The position numbers and the translations under genes are program-made. This document shows positions 16,562-26,699 of a stretch of 64,000 nucleotides of DNA, piece by piece. The stretch covers positions 682,001 through 746,000 of the forward strand of contig NZ_JAFRDR010000001.1 of assembly GCF_017377795.1 (NCBI RefSeq), given 5' to 3'. Position 1 is the first letter of the stretch; the number at the start of each line of letters is the position of its first letter. The DNA comes from Williamsia soli (GTDB taxonomy: Bacteria; Actinomycetota; Actinomycetes; Mycobacteriales; Mycobacteriaceae). The notes under the pieces were generated by a model. That model was not told the origin of the DNA and ran no database searches. It saw only the letters and a list, made by a program, of their open reading frames with translations.

Positions 16562-17479
16562 ATGGGTCACACGCACAGCCACGGTCCTGGCGCGGGCGGC
16601 GAGACCGACGGAACCGAGCGCAGGCTCTGGCCGATGGTTGCGGGGGCGCTCATCATCTCCGTCTTCTTCGTCGTGGAGCTGACGGTCGGCATCTCGGTCA
16701 ACTCCTTGGCCCTGATCGCCGACGCCGGGCACATGCTCACCGATGTGGTGGCGATGCTCATGGGGCTCGGTGCGCTGCTGCTCAGCCGGCATGGCAGCTC
16801 GGACGGTGTCAAGACCTTCGGCTGGCATCGCGCGGAGGTGTTCACCGCTGTCGCCAACGCGGTGCTGCTGATCGGGGTGGCGATCTTCGTCCTCTATGAG
16901 GCGGTGGAACGAATCGGCACCGACCCACAGGTGCCCGGGCTGACTCTGGTGATCGTCGCGCTGATCGGTCTCGCCGCGAACATCGTCGTGATGCTGCTAC
17001 TCCGCAGCGATTCCAAGGCCAGCATCGCTGTGCGCGGTGCGTACATGGAGGTGCTCGCCGACGCCGTCGGTTCGATCGGGGTCCTGATCGCCGGCATCGT
17101 CACCATGACGACCAACTGGCCGTACGCCGACCTGGTCGTGGCGGTGCTGATCGCACTGTGGGTGGCGCCCAGGGCCGTTCGGCTAGCTCTCGATGCCCTC
17201 CGCATCCTGGCTCAGCAGGCGCCCCAGCACGTCGACGTGGACAGGGTCCGCGCGGACCTGACCGCCCTCGACGGGGTCACCGAGGTCCATGACCTGCACA
17301 TCTGGACCCTCACCACCGGCATGGACGTGGCCACGGTGCACGTCACAGCCACGTCGGACAACGCCGTCGTGCTCGGCGCCGCCCGCGAAGTCCTCGACTC
17401 CCATGGACTGACCCACGCCACCATTCAGGTCGACCCGATCGGGATGCAGGAGAGCTGCCACAAGAAGATGACCTGGTGA
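16562..17479 (+). CDS. Cation diffusion facilitator (Zn2+/Co2+-type exporter)
   Basis: A 305-residue CDF transporter with six membrane helices. The N-terminal histidine-rich HTHSHGPG, the metal site HMLTDVVAML in helix 2 (H-x3-D) and VLADAVGSIGV in helix 5 are the family's transport residues. The C-terminal cytoplasmic domain contains EVHDLHIWTLTTG, the usual metal-binding dimer domain. ATG 16562 is preferred over GTG 16532 because AGGGGAA is 9 nt upstream. A strong promoter with an operator-like palindrome precedes it, which suggests induction by its metal. It most resembles ZitB/CzcD; the actual ion is inferred. Confidence 0.92.
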   Translation: MGHTHSHGPGAGGETDGTERRLWPMVAGALIISVFFVVELTVGISVNSLALIADAGHMLTDVVAMLMGLGALLLSRHGSSDGVKTFGWHRAEVFTAVANAVLLIGVAIFVLYEAVERIGTDPQVPGLTLVIVALIGLAANIVVMLLLRSDSKASIAVRGAYMEVLADAVGSIGVLIAGIVTMTTNWPYADLVVAVLIALWVAPRAVRLALDALRILAQQAPQHVDVDRVRADLTALDGVTEVHDLHIWTLTTGMDVATVHVTATSDNAVVLGAAREVLDSHGLTHATIQVDPIGMQESCHKKMTW

Positions 17480-17481
17480 CC

Positions 17482-17546
17482 CCGATGATGGGTTGTTCTG
17501 GCGCCGCCCACCTGGGCTGATGTTCGCCAAAACGCCCCATCATCGG
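17482..17546. terminator. Long palindrome between convergent exporter and glgX genes
   Basis: The arm CCGATGATGGGTTGTTCTGG (17482-17501) and its mate CCAAAACGCCCCATCATCGG pair with three mismatches around a loop. It begins 2 bp after the exporter stop and ends before the glgX stop. A bidirectional terminator role fits the position. Confidence 0.65.
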
Positions 17547-17552
17547 TGGCGG

Positions 17553-19664
17553 TCAGGCGTCCTCGGACTCGATGCGACGTAGGACGGTGATCGCGCGGGG
17601 CCCGACCGTGATGGTCGCCGGAACCGGCAACGGGTCTGCTTCCTCGTCGGGGTTCATCGTGTCGATCACGACCTCCCACTCGTCGCCGTATTCCGCAGGT
17701 ACCGCGAAGTCGATGGGCTCGTAGTGGGCGCTGAGCAGCAGTAGGAACGAACTGTCGGTGATCCGCTCGCCGAAGTCGTCGACCTCAGGGATGGCGCTGC
17801 CATTGAGGAACAAGCCGACGGCGCGACCGAAGTCGGCGGACCAGTCGTCCTCGGTCATCTCACTGCCGTCGGGACGGAGCCAGGCGATATCGGGCAGAGC
17901 ATCGGCGGAACGCTGCATCGGCCGGCCTTCGAAGAACCGGCGGCGACGGAAGACCGGGTGCGCGGCGCGCAGCGCGGTGACCTTTTGCGTGAAGGCGAGC
18001 AGACCGGTGTCGACGTTCTCCCAGTCGATCCACGTCAGCTCGTTGTCCTGGCAGTAGCCGTTGTTGTTGCCCTGCTGCGTACGGCCGAGTTCGTCGCCGT
18101 GGCTGATCATCGGGACACCCTGCGACAGGAGCAGGGTCGTAATCATGTTGCGGCTCTGACGAGCTCGCAGCGCAAGGATCTCCGGATCGTCCGTCTCGCC
18201 CTCGACGCCACAGTTCCACGACCGGTTGTGGCTCTCGCCGTCGGCGCTGTCCTCGCCGTTCTCCTCGTTGTGTTTCTCGTTGTACGACACCAGGTCCCGC
18301 AAGGTGAAGCCGTCGTGTGCGGTCACGAAGTTGATCGATGCCGCAGGGCGGCGCCCGTCGTGCTCGTACATGTCGGCCGAACCCGTGATGCGGGAGGCGA
18401 ATTCACCCAAGGTGTCGGGTTCGCCTCGCCAGAAGTCGCGGACGGTGTCGCGGTACTTACCGTTCCATTCCGTCCACTGCGGTGGGAAGTTGCCCACCTG
18501 GTAACCGCCGGGGCCGACGTCCCACGGCTCGGCGATGAGCTTGACCTGGCTGACGATCGGGTCCTGCTGGATGAGGTCGAAGAAGCTGGAGAGCCGGTCG
18601 ACGTCATAGAACTCGCGGGCGAGGGCGGACGCGAGGTCGAAACGGAAGCCGTCGACGTGCATCTCGGTGACCCAGTATCGCAGCGAGTCCATGAGGAGTT
18701 GCAGCGAATGCGGGTGCCGCACGTTGAGTGTGTTGCCGGTGCCGGTGTAGTCCATGTAGTACTGCAGGTCGTCTTCGACGAGCCGGTAGTACGACGCGTT
18801 GTCGAGGCCACGGAACGACAGCGTCGGTCCGAGGTGGTTACCCTCCGCGGTGTGGTTGTAGACGACGTCGAGGATGATCTCGATACCTGCCTCGTGGACG
18901 GCCTTCACCATTGACTTGAAGTCCTGTACCTGCCCTGAGAGCGAGTCGGTACGAGAGTACTTGGAGTCGGGTGCAAAGAAGCCGATCGTGTTGTAGCCCC
19001 AGTAATTCGACAGGCCCTTGTCCTGCAGCACCGAATCGTCCGCGAAGTGATGGACCGGCATCAACTCGAGCGCGGTGACCCCCAGTTCGGTCAGATGGTC
19101 CAGGATCGCCGGGTGTGCGATGGCGGCGTACGTCCCGCGCAGTTCCTCCGGGATGTCGGGATGAGTCTCGGTGAGTCCCTTGACGTGTGCCTCGTAAACG
19201 ACGGTGTCCGGGTAGGAATGCCGCGGCGGGCGGTCCACACCCCAGTCGAAGAACGGATTGATCACCACGGATTTGGGCATGTACGGCCCGGAATCCTCGT
19301 CGTTACGAGACGACGGATCGTCGAACTGGTAGCCGAAGACCGCCTCGGCCCACTCGAACTTCCCGTCGATGGCCTTCGCGTAGGGATCGAGCAGCAGCTT
19401 GTTCGGGTTGCACCGTTGTCCCTGCGCCGGATCGTGTGGACCGTGGATCCGGTAGCCGTAGCGTTGTCCGGGCTCGACACCGGGCAAGAAGCCGTGCCAG
19501 ACGAAACCGTCGCGCTCGTGTAGGTCGAGCTGGGTCTCGGCCCCGGAGTCGTCGATCAGGCACAGCTGTACCCGTTCGGCGACCTCGCTGAAGACGGCGA
19601 AGTTGGTGCCCGCCCCGCTGTAGTTCGCTCCCAGCGGATAAGCGGTACCCGGTCGGATCTGCAA
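17553..19664 (-). CDS. glgX: Glycogen debranching enzyme GlgX (isoamylase-type)
   Basis: A 703-residue GH13 enzyme that hydrolyses alpha-1,6 branches of glycogen limit dextrin. It has an N-terminal CBM48-type domain (TNFAVFSEVAERVQLCL), then the (beta/alpha)8 domain with DVVYNHTAEG, the nucleophile aspartate in VDGFRFDLASAL, the acid/base glutamate in LIAEPWDVG and the third catalytic aspartate in FVTAHDGFTL. The TTG start at 19664 is supported by AGGAGG 6 nt upstream and by alignment of the first residues to the family start. It is convergent with the cation exporter. Confidence 0.95.
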   Translation of the reverse strand: MQIRPGTAYPLGANYSGAGTNFAVFSEVAERVQLCLIDDSGAETQLDLHERDGFVWHGFLPGVEPGQRYGYRIHGPHDPAQGQRCNPNKLLLDPYAKAIDGKFEWAEAVFGYQFDDPSSRNDEDSGPYMPKSVVINPFFDWGVDRPPRHSYPDTVVYEAHVKGLTETHPDIPEELRGTYAAIAHPAILDHLTELGVTALELMPVHHFADDSVLQDKGLSNYWGYNTIGFFAPDSKYSRTDSLSGQVQDFKSMVKAVHEAGIEIILDVVYNHTAEGNHLGPTLSFRGLDNASYYRLVEDDLQYYMDYTGTGNTLNVRHPHSLQLLMDSLRYWVTEMHVDGFRFDLASALAREFYDVDRLSSFFDLIQQDPIVSQVKLIAEPWDVGPGGYQVGNFPPQWTEWNGKYRDTVRDFWRGEPDTLGEFASRITGSADMYEHDGRRPAASINFVTAHDGFTLRDLVSYNEKHNEENGEDSADGESHNRSWNCGVEGETDDPEILALRARQSRNMITTLLLSQGVPMISHGDELGRTQQGNNNGYCQDNELTWIDWENVDTGLLAFTQKVTALRAAHPVFRRRRFFEGRPMQRSADALPDIAWLRPDGSEMTEDDWSADFGRAVGLFLNGSAIPEVDDFGERITDSSFLLLLSAHYEPIDFAVPAEYGDEWEVVIDTMNPDEEADPLPVPATITVGPRAITVLRRIESEDA

Positions 19665-19762
19665 GTTGTGCCTCCTGGCATCGGACGGAGTTTCGAGCCT
19701 ACTGGCGTCGGAGTGGACATGCTGAGATGGCAGCGCCGATGCTGACCGCCGTGGTCTACCCG

Positions 19763-20551
19763 CTACCGCCAGAAAACAAACAACTGCCAGCCCCAGGACG
19801 CCAGGCCTCGATCGGCGCCGCCGAGTTCGAACAGTGAGTAGACGAGGTCGAAGAAAGCGCGATTGAGCTGTGGAATCAGCAAGAGACCGACAATGATCAA
19901 GAATCCGTATTGACCGACCGGCGCTACTTTGCGGCGCGTCTGCGGCGAGAGATACGGCTCGATGATGCCGTAGCCGTCGAGTCCGGGAATCGGTAGCAGG
20001 TTCAACAGCGCCGCGGTGATCTGCAGCACGGCCAGCATCGACAGCGCCGACCAGAAGTTGAGCTCGGGGAAGACCGCGGACAAGTCCTGACTCCCGATGA
20101 CACCGAGCAGGATCACCGCCGCCGCGATGTTCGTCAGCGGTCCCGCGGCGGAGACGATACTGCGCTGCGCCTTCGTGAAACCGGCATGGTTCACATACAC
20201 GGCCCCACCGGGGAATCCGATACCGCCGAGCAGGATGAACAAGAGCGGCAAGGCAATCGAGAGGCCGGGATGCGCGTACTTCAGTGGATTGAGGGTCAGA
20301 TACCCGCGCAGTTCTGCGCCGTGGTCGCCGAACTTGAAAGCGGTGACGGCATGGGCGAATTCATGCAGACACAGTGACACCACCCAGCCGCCGATCACCA
20401 GGAGCAGTGCCCCGATGATTGCGACGGCGGTTCGCTGCCCGCCGGAGTTCCACAGGATCACCCCACCGAGGACCGTCGCGGCGACCACACCCAGGAAAAC
20501 CGGTCCGGGGCGAACGGCCCGGGCGACGGCCCGCGTGGTGCCCGCGGTCAT
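19763..20551 (-). CDS. M50 site-2-type zinc metalloprotease (Rv0359-like)
   Basis: A 262-residue membrane protein with about six membrane segments. The zinc motif is SLCLHEFAHAVTAF (H63, E64, H67) in the second hydrophobic segment. The third ligand region is NLLPIPGLDGYGII. This is the short M50 form (SpoIVFB/Rv0359 type) without a PDZ domain. Such proteases cleave membrane-embedded substrates; the substrate here is unknown. Gene order with the next gene and purA is as in mycobacteria. ATG 20551 is used. Confidence 0.86.
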   Translation of the reverse strand: MTAGTTRAVARAVRPGPVFLGVVAATVLGGVILWNSGGQRTAVAIIGALLLVIGGWVVSLCLHEFAHAVTAFKFGDHGAELRGYLTLNPLKYAHPGLSIALPLLFILLGGIGFPGGAVYVNHAGFTKAQRSIVSAAGPLTNIAAAVILLGVIGSQDLSAVFPELNFWSALSMLAVLQITAALLNLLPIPGLDGYGIIEPYLSPQTRRKVAPVGQYGFLIIVGLLLIPQLNRAFFDLVYSLFELGGADRGLASWGWQLFVFWR

Positions 20552-20576
20552 CTCGGTGCCCGGCGGGAGTGAGGTC

Positions 20577-21266
20577 TCATGGCCGGACCAGCTTCCAATG
20601 GTGTTGATGGCGATAAAAGGTCGACCGTTTCGTCGGTCTCGGTGCGGTGATGCCGTCCCGTTCGACGATCAGGGCTGGGGCGCCGGTCTGCGCGGCCCGG
20701 CCGAGATGCCACTTCGAGCGGAACCGCTTGTCGAGCCGCGCTCGGACACCGGGCATCGTCGCGGTCGGTTCGATCACGACAGCCTTGGCCTTGCCTCGGA
20801 CCAGTAGCTCGCTGTCGACGTAACTCTCCCCGTCGAACGGTCCGTCGACTCCACGCTGCCGGGCCTGCCCGAGCAGGACGATCGCCATGTCGTCGCGGAT
20901 GAGGGGGAGCTCCTCGGCCGCCCCGTCCACCGCGAGCGCGGTCGCATCGGGACCGGTCGGTAACCCGTAGATCGTGCTCGCCGGTGTCGGGTGTGGCAGC
21001 ACCAGTGCGATCTCGAGGTCGAGCCGCTCGGCGAGCATGACCCGGCCGACGACCGCCGCGCAGAAGGCGTCAGGGAGCTCGGGGCCGGCCACCACCACGA
21101 GTCGGGTGAGCGATTCGTCCGCCACTGCGCCGTTGATCGCGGCGATGATCGACGCCCGCTCGCGCACCGCGTCGGTGGAGCGCAGGCCCGCCGGGACCAA
21201 CTCCGACGGCGCCCCGGCCTCAGCGATCACCTGTATTTGTCCTGGTCCCACTGCATCCTCGCTCAC
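20577..21266 (-). CDS. Conserved protein of unknown function (Rv0358-like position)
   Basis: 229 residues with no membrane segment or signal peptide. It has alternating beta/alpha hydrophobic blocks (LTRLVVVAGPELPDAFCAAV, LDLEIALVLPHP, DMAIVLLGQAR, KAKAVVIEPTATMPG, APALIVERDGITA), which looks like a Rossmann-like or phosphosugar-kinase-like layout, and a basic C-terminus (TKRSTFYRHQHHWKLVRP). I recognise no catalytic motif. It is 25 nt upstream of the M50 protease on the same strand and divergent from purA. The GTG start at 21266 is used. The position matches Rv0358 (from memory). Confidence 0.62.
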   Translation of the reverse strand: MSEDAVGPGQIQVIAEAGAPSELVPAGLRSTDAVRERASIIAAINGAVADESLTRLVVVAGPELPDAFCAAVVGRVMLAERLDLEIALVLPHPTPASTIYGLPTGPDATALAVDGAAEELPLIRDDMAIVLLGQARQRGVDGPFDGESYVDSELLVRGKAKAVVIEPTATMPGVRARLDKRFRSKWHLGRAAQTGAPALIVERDGITAPRPTKRSTFYRHQHHWKLVRP

Positions 21267-21356
21267 CTCGCACGCCCGACGCCTGCGATCCTACGGATCG
21301 CCTCCGGCTTGCCGTTCCACCACGTCAGACCTGCCACAGAGACCTCGATCACGTAA

Positions 21357-22718
<1,362 letters not shown>

Positions 22719-22764
22719 CCCGAGCGGTTCAACTTCTCGACTCTCCCACCGACAGCACCGGCTT

Positions 22765-22828
22765 CGCCCACCCGTTTTTGCATCGTCCACCGGAAATTAT
22801 CGGTGGGTAGCGCAAAAGCGGGTGGGCG
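22765..22828. repeat. Palindrome family A, copy 3
   Basis: Outer arms CGCCCACCCG and CGGGTGGGCG pair perfectly. TTTTTGC and GCAAAA, and CCACCG and CGGTGG, continue the stem. It begins 47 bp after the purA stop and is the best preserved copy of family A. Confidence 0.85.
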
Positions 22829-22940
22829 AGCGCGCGTCTAGCGGGACAACTTTCGGAAATCGTCCCGCTCTCCGCCATGCCCTGTGGTAGACATCACTCC
22901 AGGGAAGCAGTCAGTGCTGACTGTAGGATGGGGGAGCGGC

Positions 22941-24752
22941 ATGGAGCAGGTGACGCGGCGGACAGTGTTGAAGGCCGCCGGGGTAGGCGCTGCCGTTGCA
23001 GGATCCACGCTGGTGGTGCCGTCGCTGACGGGGCCGGCGGCGCGGGCCATACCGCCGACGGGGGCAGGTCGCGGACGAGGGGTCGCGATCTTCGGTGGCG
23101 GTATGTCGGGGTTGACGGTCGCACACGAGCTGATCGAGCGTGGATTCTCGGTCTTCGTGTACGAACCGTCGTACCTCGGTGGCAAAGCTCGCAGCATGGA
23201 TGTGCCGAACACCGCTGCCGGGGGCAGGCTCGCACTTCCGGGCGAGCACGGATTCAGGTTCTTCCCCGGCTGCTACCAGCACGTGCCGGACACCATGGAG
23301 CGGATCCCGGTCGGCGGTGGCGGCAACGTCAAGGACACCCATCTGATCAACGTCGAAGGCGCGGTCATCGCCTTGGACGAGGCCGGGTATGCGCCGATCA
23401 CGGTGCCGCAGTCGGTCAACGGATTCGTCGAACACGCCAGTGCGATGGTCAATCTCGAGAACCTCAGGAACTCGATCACGACGTCTCTCAAGATCGTGGG
23501 CGACATCCCGCCGCACGAGCTCGCGTACTTCGTCACCCGTGAGCTGATCATCGCGACGAGCTGCGAGGAGCGCAGGCTCGGGCAGTGGGAAAAGCAATCC
23601 TGGATGGAGTTCGTCAAAGCGAAAGGCAAGTCCAGCGCTTACCAGAAGTACTTGGTCAGTGCCCTCACAAGGGCGACGGTTGCGGCGAAGCCCGACCTGG
23701 GATCGGCGCGGACGATCGGGCAGATCGGCCTCGCGTTGGTCACTTCCGCGACCGGACTGATCAGTCAGTACGCGGGCACCATCGTCGGCGGCGGAGTCGA
23801 CCGGGTCCTCAACGCCCCGACCGACCATGCCTGGATCAACCCGTGGGTCGACTACCTCCGCGGCCGCGGGGTGAAGTTCGTGATGGGCCAGGGGGCCACC
23901 GCATTCGACGTCGCGGGCGGTCAGATCACAGGAGTGCAGGTGTCGGACGGTGCCGGGTCGTCGTCGACGGTGACCTCGGACTGGTACGTCGCGGCGATGC
24001 CACTCGATCGGCTCAAGCCCCTGTTGCGACCCGCAGTGCTGTCGGCAGCGCCCTCGCTCGCGGGTATCGCCGAGCTGCAGGACGACTGGATGGTGGGCAT
24101 CCAGTACTTCCTGTCCAGGCGCTCCGACGTCCCGCCCAGCCACATCGCCTCGCTCGGCACCCCGTGGGCACTGACCGGGCTGTTCCAGGCCGGTCCCTGG
24201 GACGTCGACTTCGGTCGAAAGTACGGCGACGGACGGGTTCATGATTGCCTGTCGGTGGATGTCTCCGACTGGGACACCCCGGGAATCCTGTACGGCAAGA
24301 CCGCCAAACAGTGCAGTAAAGAAGAGATCGCCAAGGAGGTCTGGGCGCAGATGAGCCGCGCGCTGAACCGGGGGTCGACACCGATCCTGCGGGACAGTGA
24401 ACTGGTCAGCTGGCATCTCGATCCCGGAATCACCTGGAATCCAACAATTTCCAATGCGACACCGTTGATGGTCAACACGGCCGGTTCCTATCAGCACCGA
24501 CCCACTGCCGACACCGCCATCCCGAACTTCTTCATCGGTGGCGACCATGTGCGGACCAATATCGACCTTGCGACGATGGAGGGTGCCAACGAATCGGGCA
24601 GGCGTGTGGCGAATGCGATCCTCGATGCGTCGGGAAGCAATGCCGAGCGGGCAGCGGTTCACCCGTTGTGGGAGTTGCCGTTCCTCGATCCGTTCAAGCA
24701 GACCGACCGCGACCGGTACCGGGCCGGACTGCCGCACATCATGGACGTCTGA
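22941..24752 (+). CDS. Tat-exported FAD-dependent oxidoreductase (phytoene desaturase/amine oxidase-like)
   Basis: 603 residues. A twin-arginine signal opens the protein (TRRTVLKAAGVGAAVAG, R6-R7), then a Rossmann FAD motif VAIFGGGMSGLTVAHEL. EPSYLGGKARSM and GEHGFRFFPGCYQHV follow, as in carotenoid/hydroxysqualene-type FAD oxidoreductases. Near the C-terminus NFFIGGDHVRTNIDLATMEGA closes the FAD-binding fold. Export of a folded FAD enzyme is unusual for this superfamily. ATG 22941 has GGGGGAG upstream; GTG 22884 is rejected because the Tat motif would be internal. It is followed 20 nt later by a TetR gene. The substrate is unknown. Confidence 0.82.
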   Translation: MEQVTRRTVLKAAGVGAAVAGSTLVVPSLTGPAARAIPPTGAGRGRGVAIFGGGMSGLTVAHELIERGFSVFVYEPSYLGGKARSMDVPNTAAGGRLALPGEHGFRFFPGCYQHVPDTMERIPVGGGGNVKDTHLINVEGAVIALDEAGYAPITVPQSVNGFVEHASAMVNLENLRNSITTSLKIVGDIPPHELAYFVTRELIIATSCEERRLGQWEKQSWMEFVKAKGKSSAYQKYLVSALTRATVAAKPDLGSARTIGQIGLALVTSATGLISQYAGTIVGGGVDRVLNAPTDHAWINPWVDYLRGRGVKFVMGQGATAFDVAGGQITGVQVSDGAGSSSTVTSDWYVAAMPLDRLKPLLRPAVLSAAPSLAGIAELQDDWMVGIQYFLSRRSDVPPSHIASLGTPWALTGLFQAGPWDVDFGRKYGDGRVHDCLSVDVSDWDTPGILYGKTAKQCSKEEIAKEVWAQMSRALNRGSTPILRDSELVSWHLDPGITWNPTISNATPLMVNTAGSYQHRPTADTAIPNFFIGGDHVRTNIDLATMEGANESGRRVANAILDASGSNAERAAVHPLWELPFLDPFKQTDRDRYRAGLPHIMDV

Positions 24753-24772
24753 CCCGGCGGTAGTGTTGTTTC

Positions 24773-25405
24773 ATGACGGACGGATCCGTATCTCTGGGCG
24801 GCACACAACAACTCGGGGTGCAACAGCTCAAGAGCACGAAGAGCCGCAATCAGATTCTTGACGCCGCCATCGACGTTCTCGTCAGCAAGGGTTACGCGCA
24901 GGCCAGCACGCTGGCGATTCAAGAGGCCGCCGGCGTCTCGCGGGGGCGGCTGTTGCATCACTTCCCGTCGCGCGACGACCTGCTGATGGCGGCTGTGCAT
25001 CACCTGGCGCGGGTGCGTATCGAGGAGTTGCCACAGCGGGTCGAGTGGCCGGACGATCCGATCGAGCGCATCTCGGTCGGTATCGACACCGGGTGGTCGA
25101 CGTTTCATCAGCCGTACTTCGTCGCCTCGATCGAGCTGTGGACCGCGGCTCGCACCAACGAGCGGTTGCGAAGTGCGCTGTTGCCGGCCGAACGTGAGCT
25201 GGGACCGACGGTCCGCACGGCCGTCGACTCGTTCCTCGGCCCGGTGTTGACCGCCGCTCCCCGCACCGACGAGCTGTATCCGATCCTGCTGTCGAGCATG
25301 CGGGGTGCGGCGATGACGTATCTCCTCGACCGCCGTGATCCGCGGGACGACCCGCATCTGCCGTTGTGGAAGGCACTCACCGCCGAGTATCTCCTCGAGG
25401 ACTGA
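24773..25405 (+). CDS. TetR-family regulator
   Basis: A 210-residue regulator. The HTH is at about residues 26-72 (QILDAAIDVLVSKGYAQAS, then IQEAAGVSRGRLLHHFPSRDDLL), followed by a helical ligand/dimer domain. It lies 20 nt downstream of the exported FAD enzyme in the same direction, so it probably controls that gene; the inducer is unknown. Its stop codon shares its last base with palindrome C copy 1. Confidence 0.85.
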   Translation: MTDGSVSLGGTQQLGVQQLKSTKSRNQILDAAIDVLVSKGYAQASTLAIQEAAGVSRGRLLHHFPSRDDLLMAAVHHLARVRIEELPQRVEWPDDPIERISVGIDTGWSTFHQPYFVASIELWTAARTNERLRSALLPAERELGPTVRTAVDSFLGPVLTAAPRTDELYPILLSSMRGAAMTYLLDRRDPRDDPHLPLWKALTAEYLLED

Positions 25406-25474
25406 CAAACCCAGGTCGATCAGGCACAACCAGGAACTGCAGCACCTGGGTTTGCCTGGAGCGACTGGGTTTGT
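25405..25474 (+). repeat. Palindrome family C, copy 1 (70 bp)
   Basis: Outer arms ACAAACCCAG and CTGGGTTTGT with inner arms AGGCA/TGCCT around a conserved centre AGGAACTGCAGCA. It is the same length (70 bp), in the same orientation, and closely related in sequence to copy 2 at 26499. It brackets the nuclease-like gene. Confidence 0.88.
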
Positions 25475-25481
25475 CGCGGTG

Positions 25482-25507
25482 TCCACAGATGCGCAATCGA
25501 TCCACAG
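25482..25507 (+). promoter_or_regulatory. Two direct TCCACAG boxes upstream of the nuclease-like gene
   Basis: TCCACAG occurs at 25482-25488 and at 25501-25507, 19 bp apart (two turns of helix). Each resembles part of a DnaA box (TTGTCCACA); whether DnaA or another protein binds is unknown. Confidence 0.4.
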
Positions 25508-25568
25508 CTCGGCCGGAAATCGGTCTATCACAGACGATCACCGCACGGACGCGTTCGATGATCCGTCC

Positions 25569-26495
25569 ATGGACTTCTTGCCTGCACCTGACAGTCTGAT
25601 CCGTCGAACGGACGGCCACTCCGACGACGACGAACTGCGGCGCGGCGTACGCCGCGGGAAACTGGTTCGCGTCACACGAGGCGTGTATCGCCCCGTCGAC
25701 CCGGATGGGAACACCCGAGACCCCGATCACGACGAGCAGTACGCCGAACTCGTGATTGCCGTGGCCGGTCGGTCGAAGCAACGGGTGGTGAGCCATGTGT
25801 CCGCCGCCGCGATCCACGGCCTGAACCTGCTGGCGCCGGACCAGCGGCTGCTCCACTTCTACGTTGCGGCCGGTGGATGCCGAACCCGGGAAGTCCATCT
25901 GCACGAGGGTGGCGCACTGCGGGAGTCCGACACCACCGTGGTCGACGGCGTCCTGCTGACCAAACTGGCGCTCACCGCCTGCGACGTCGCACGTCAAGGA
26001 ACGTTCGCTCAAGCGGTTGCCGTCCTGGACCACGCCCTGCGTTTGGGTGTGGCCCGCAGCGAACTCGGATCCATCGCGCAGCGGTTCGGCAAGACCAAAG
26101 GGATCGGGACACTGCGCCGAGCGCTCGAGGTCGCCGACAAGAACTCCGAGTCCGTGGGCGAATCCCTCAGTCGGGCATTGATGATCGAGTGGTCCGAGAT
26201 ACCGGTGCCGTCGCTGCAGACCGAATACCGCGACGAGCACGGGCAACTGATCGCTCGCGTCGACTTCGACTGGGACGGCAAGGTCGTCGGTGAGTTCGAC
26301 GGAAAGGTCAAATACGAGAAGAACCGCAGTTCCGGGGAGAGCGCTTCCGATGTCGTGTTCCGCGAAAAACAGCGCGAGGACCGCCTACGTGACGAAGGTC
26401 TGACCGTCGTCCGGTGGGTGTGGGACGACTTCAGGAAGCCGCAGATCCTGCGTGCGCGGATACGCAGAGCGCTCACGCAGGCCGGCGTCATCTGA
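25569..26495 (+). CDS. AbiEi-type N-domain with DUF559/Vsr-like nuclease C-domain
   Basis: 308 residues. The N-terminal 40 residues (DELRRGVRRGKLVRVTRGVY) match the winged-helix AbiEi antitoxin domain seen in many actinobacterial proteins, and a middle region (SHVSAAAIHGLNLL) follows. The C-terminal about 110 residues look like a PD-(D/E)XK/Vsr-like nuclease: E198, D232 in RVDFDWDG, and E242-x-D-x-K246 in GEFDGKVKYE, then EKQREDRLRDEGLTVVRW. Named a type IV toxin-antitoxin antitoxin in databases, but no AbiEii partner is next to it here. It is bracketed by 70-bp family C palindromes. The cellular role is unknown. Confidence 0.78.
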   Translation: MDFLPAPDSLIRRTDGHSDDDELRRGVRRGKLVRVTRGVYRPVDPDGNTRDPDHDEQYAELVIAVAGRSKQRVVSHVSAAAIHGLNLLAPDQRLLHFYVAAGGCRTREVHLHEGGALRESDTTVVDGVLLTKLALTACDVARQGTFAQAVAVLDHALRLGVARSELGSIAQRFGKTKGIGTLRRALEVADKNSESVGESLSRALMIEWSEIPVPSLQTEYRDEHGQLIARVDFDWDGKVVGEFDGKVKYEKNRSSGESASDVVFREKQREDRLRDEGLTVVRWVWDDFRKPQILRARIRRALTQAGVI

Positions 26496-26498
26496 CCC

Positions 26499-26568
26499 AC
26501 AAAACCAGGTCGTTCAGGCAAAACCAGGAACTGCAGCATCTGGTTTTGCCTAGAACGAGTGGGTTTGT
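26499..26568 (+). repeat. Palindrome family C, copy 2 (70 bp)
   Basis: Inner arms AGGCAAAACCAG and CTGGTTTTGCCT pair perfectly; outer arms ACAAAACCAG and GTGGGTTTGT pair imperfectly. The centre AGGAACTGCAGCA is identical to copy 1. It begins 3 bp after the nuclease-like gene's stop. Confidence 0.88.
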
Positions 26569-26699
26569 GTGGAGTGAGCAAAACGCGCAAAAGGCTATTA
26601 ATGCGCTCAAGCGTGACTGTGATCTGGGGCACCTCCAGACTCTTTTTTGTAGCGCGGATCACTCCGGTCCCGCAGTCCGCAAACGAGAGCGACGTCGTC

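Noticed and set aside
25569-26495. Complete type IV AbiE toxin-antitoxin pair
   Set aside because: No AbiEii nucleotidyltransferase gene adjacent; only the N-domain is antitoxin-like.
25405-26568. Family C palindromes as ends of an insertion sequence
   Set aside because: No transposase, no visible target-site duplication; they are in direct rather than inverted orientation.
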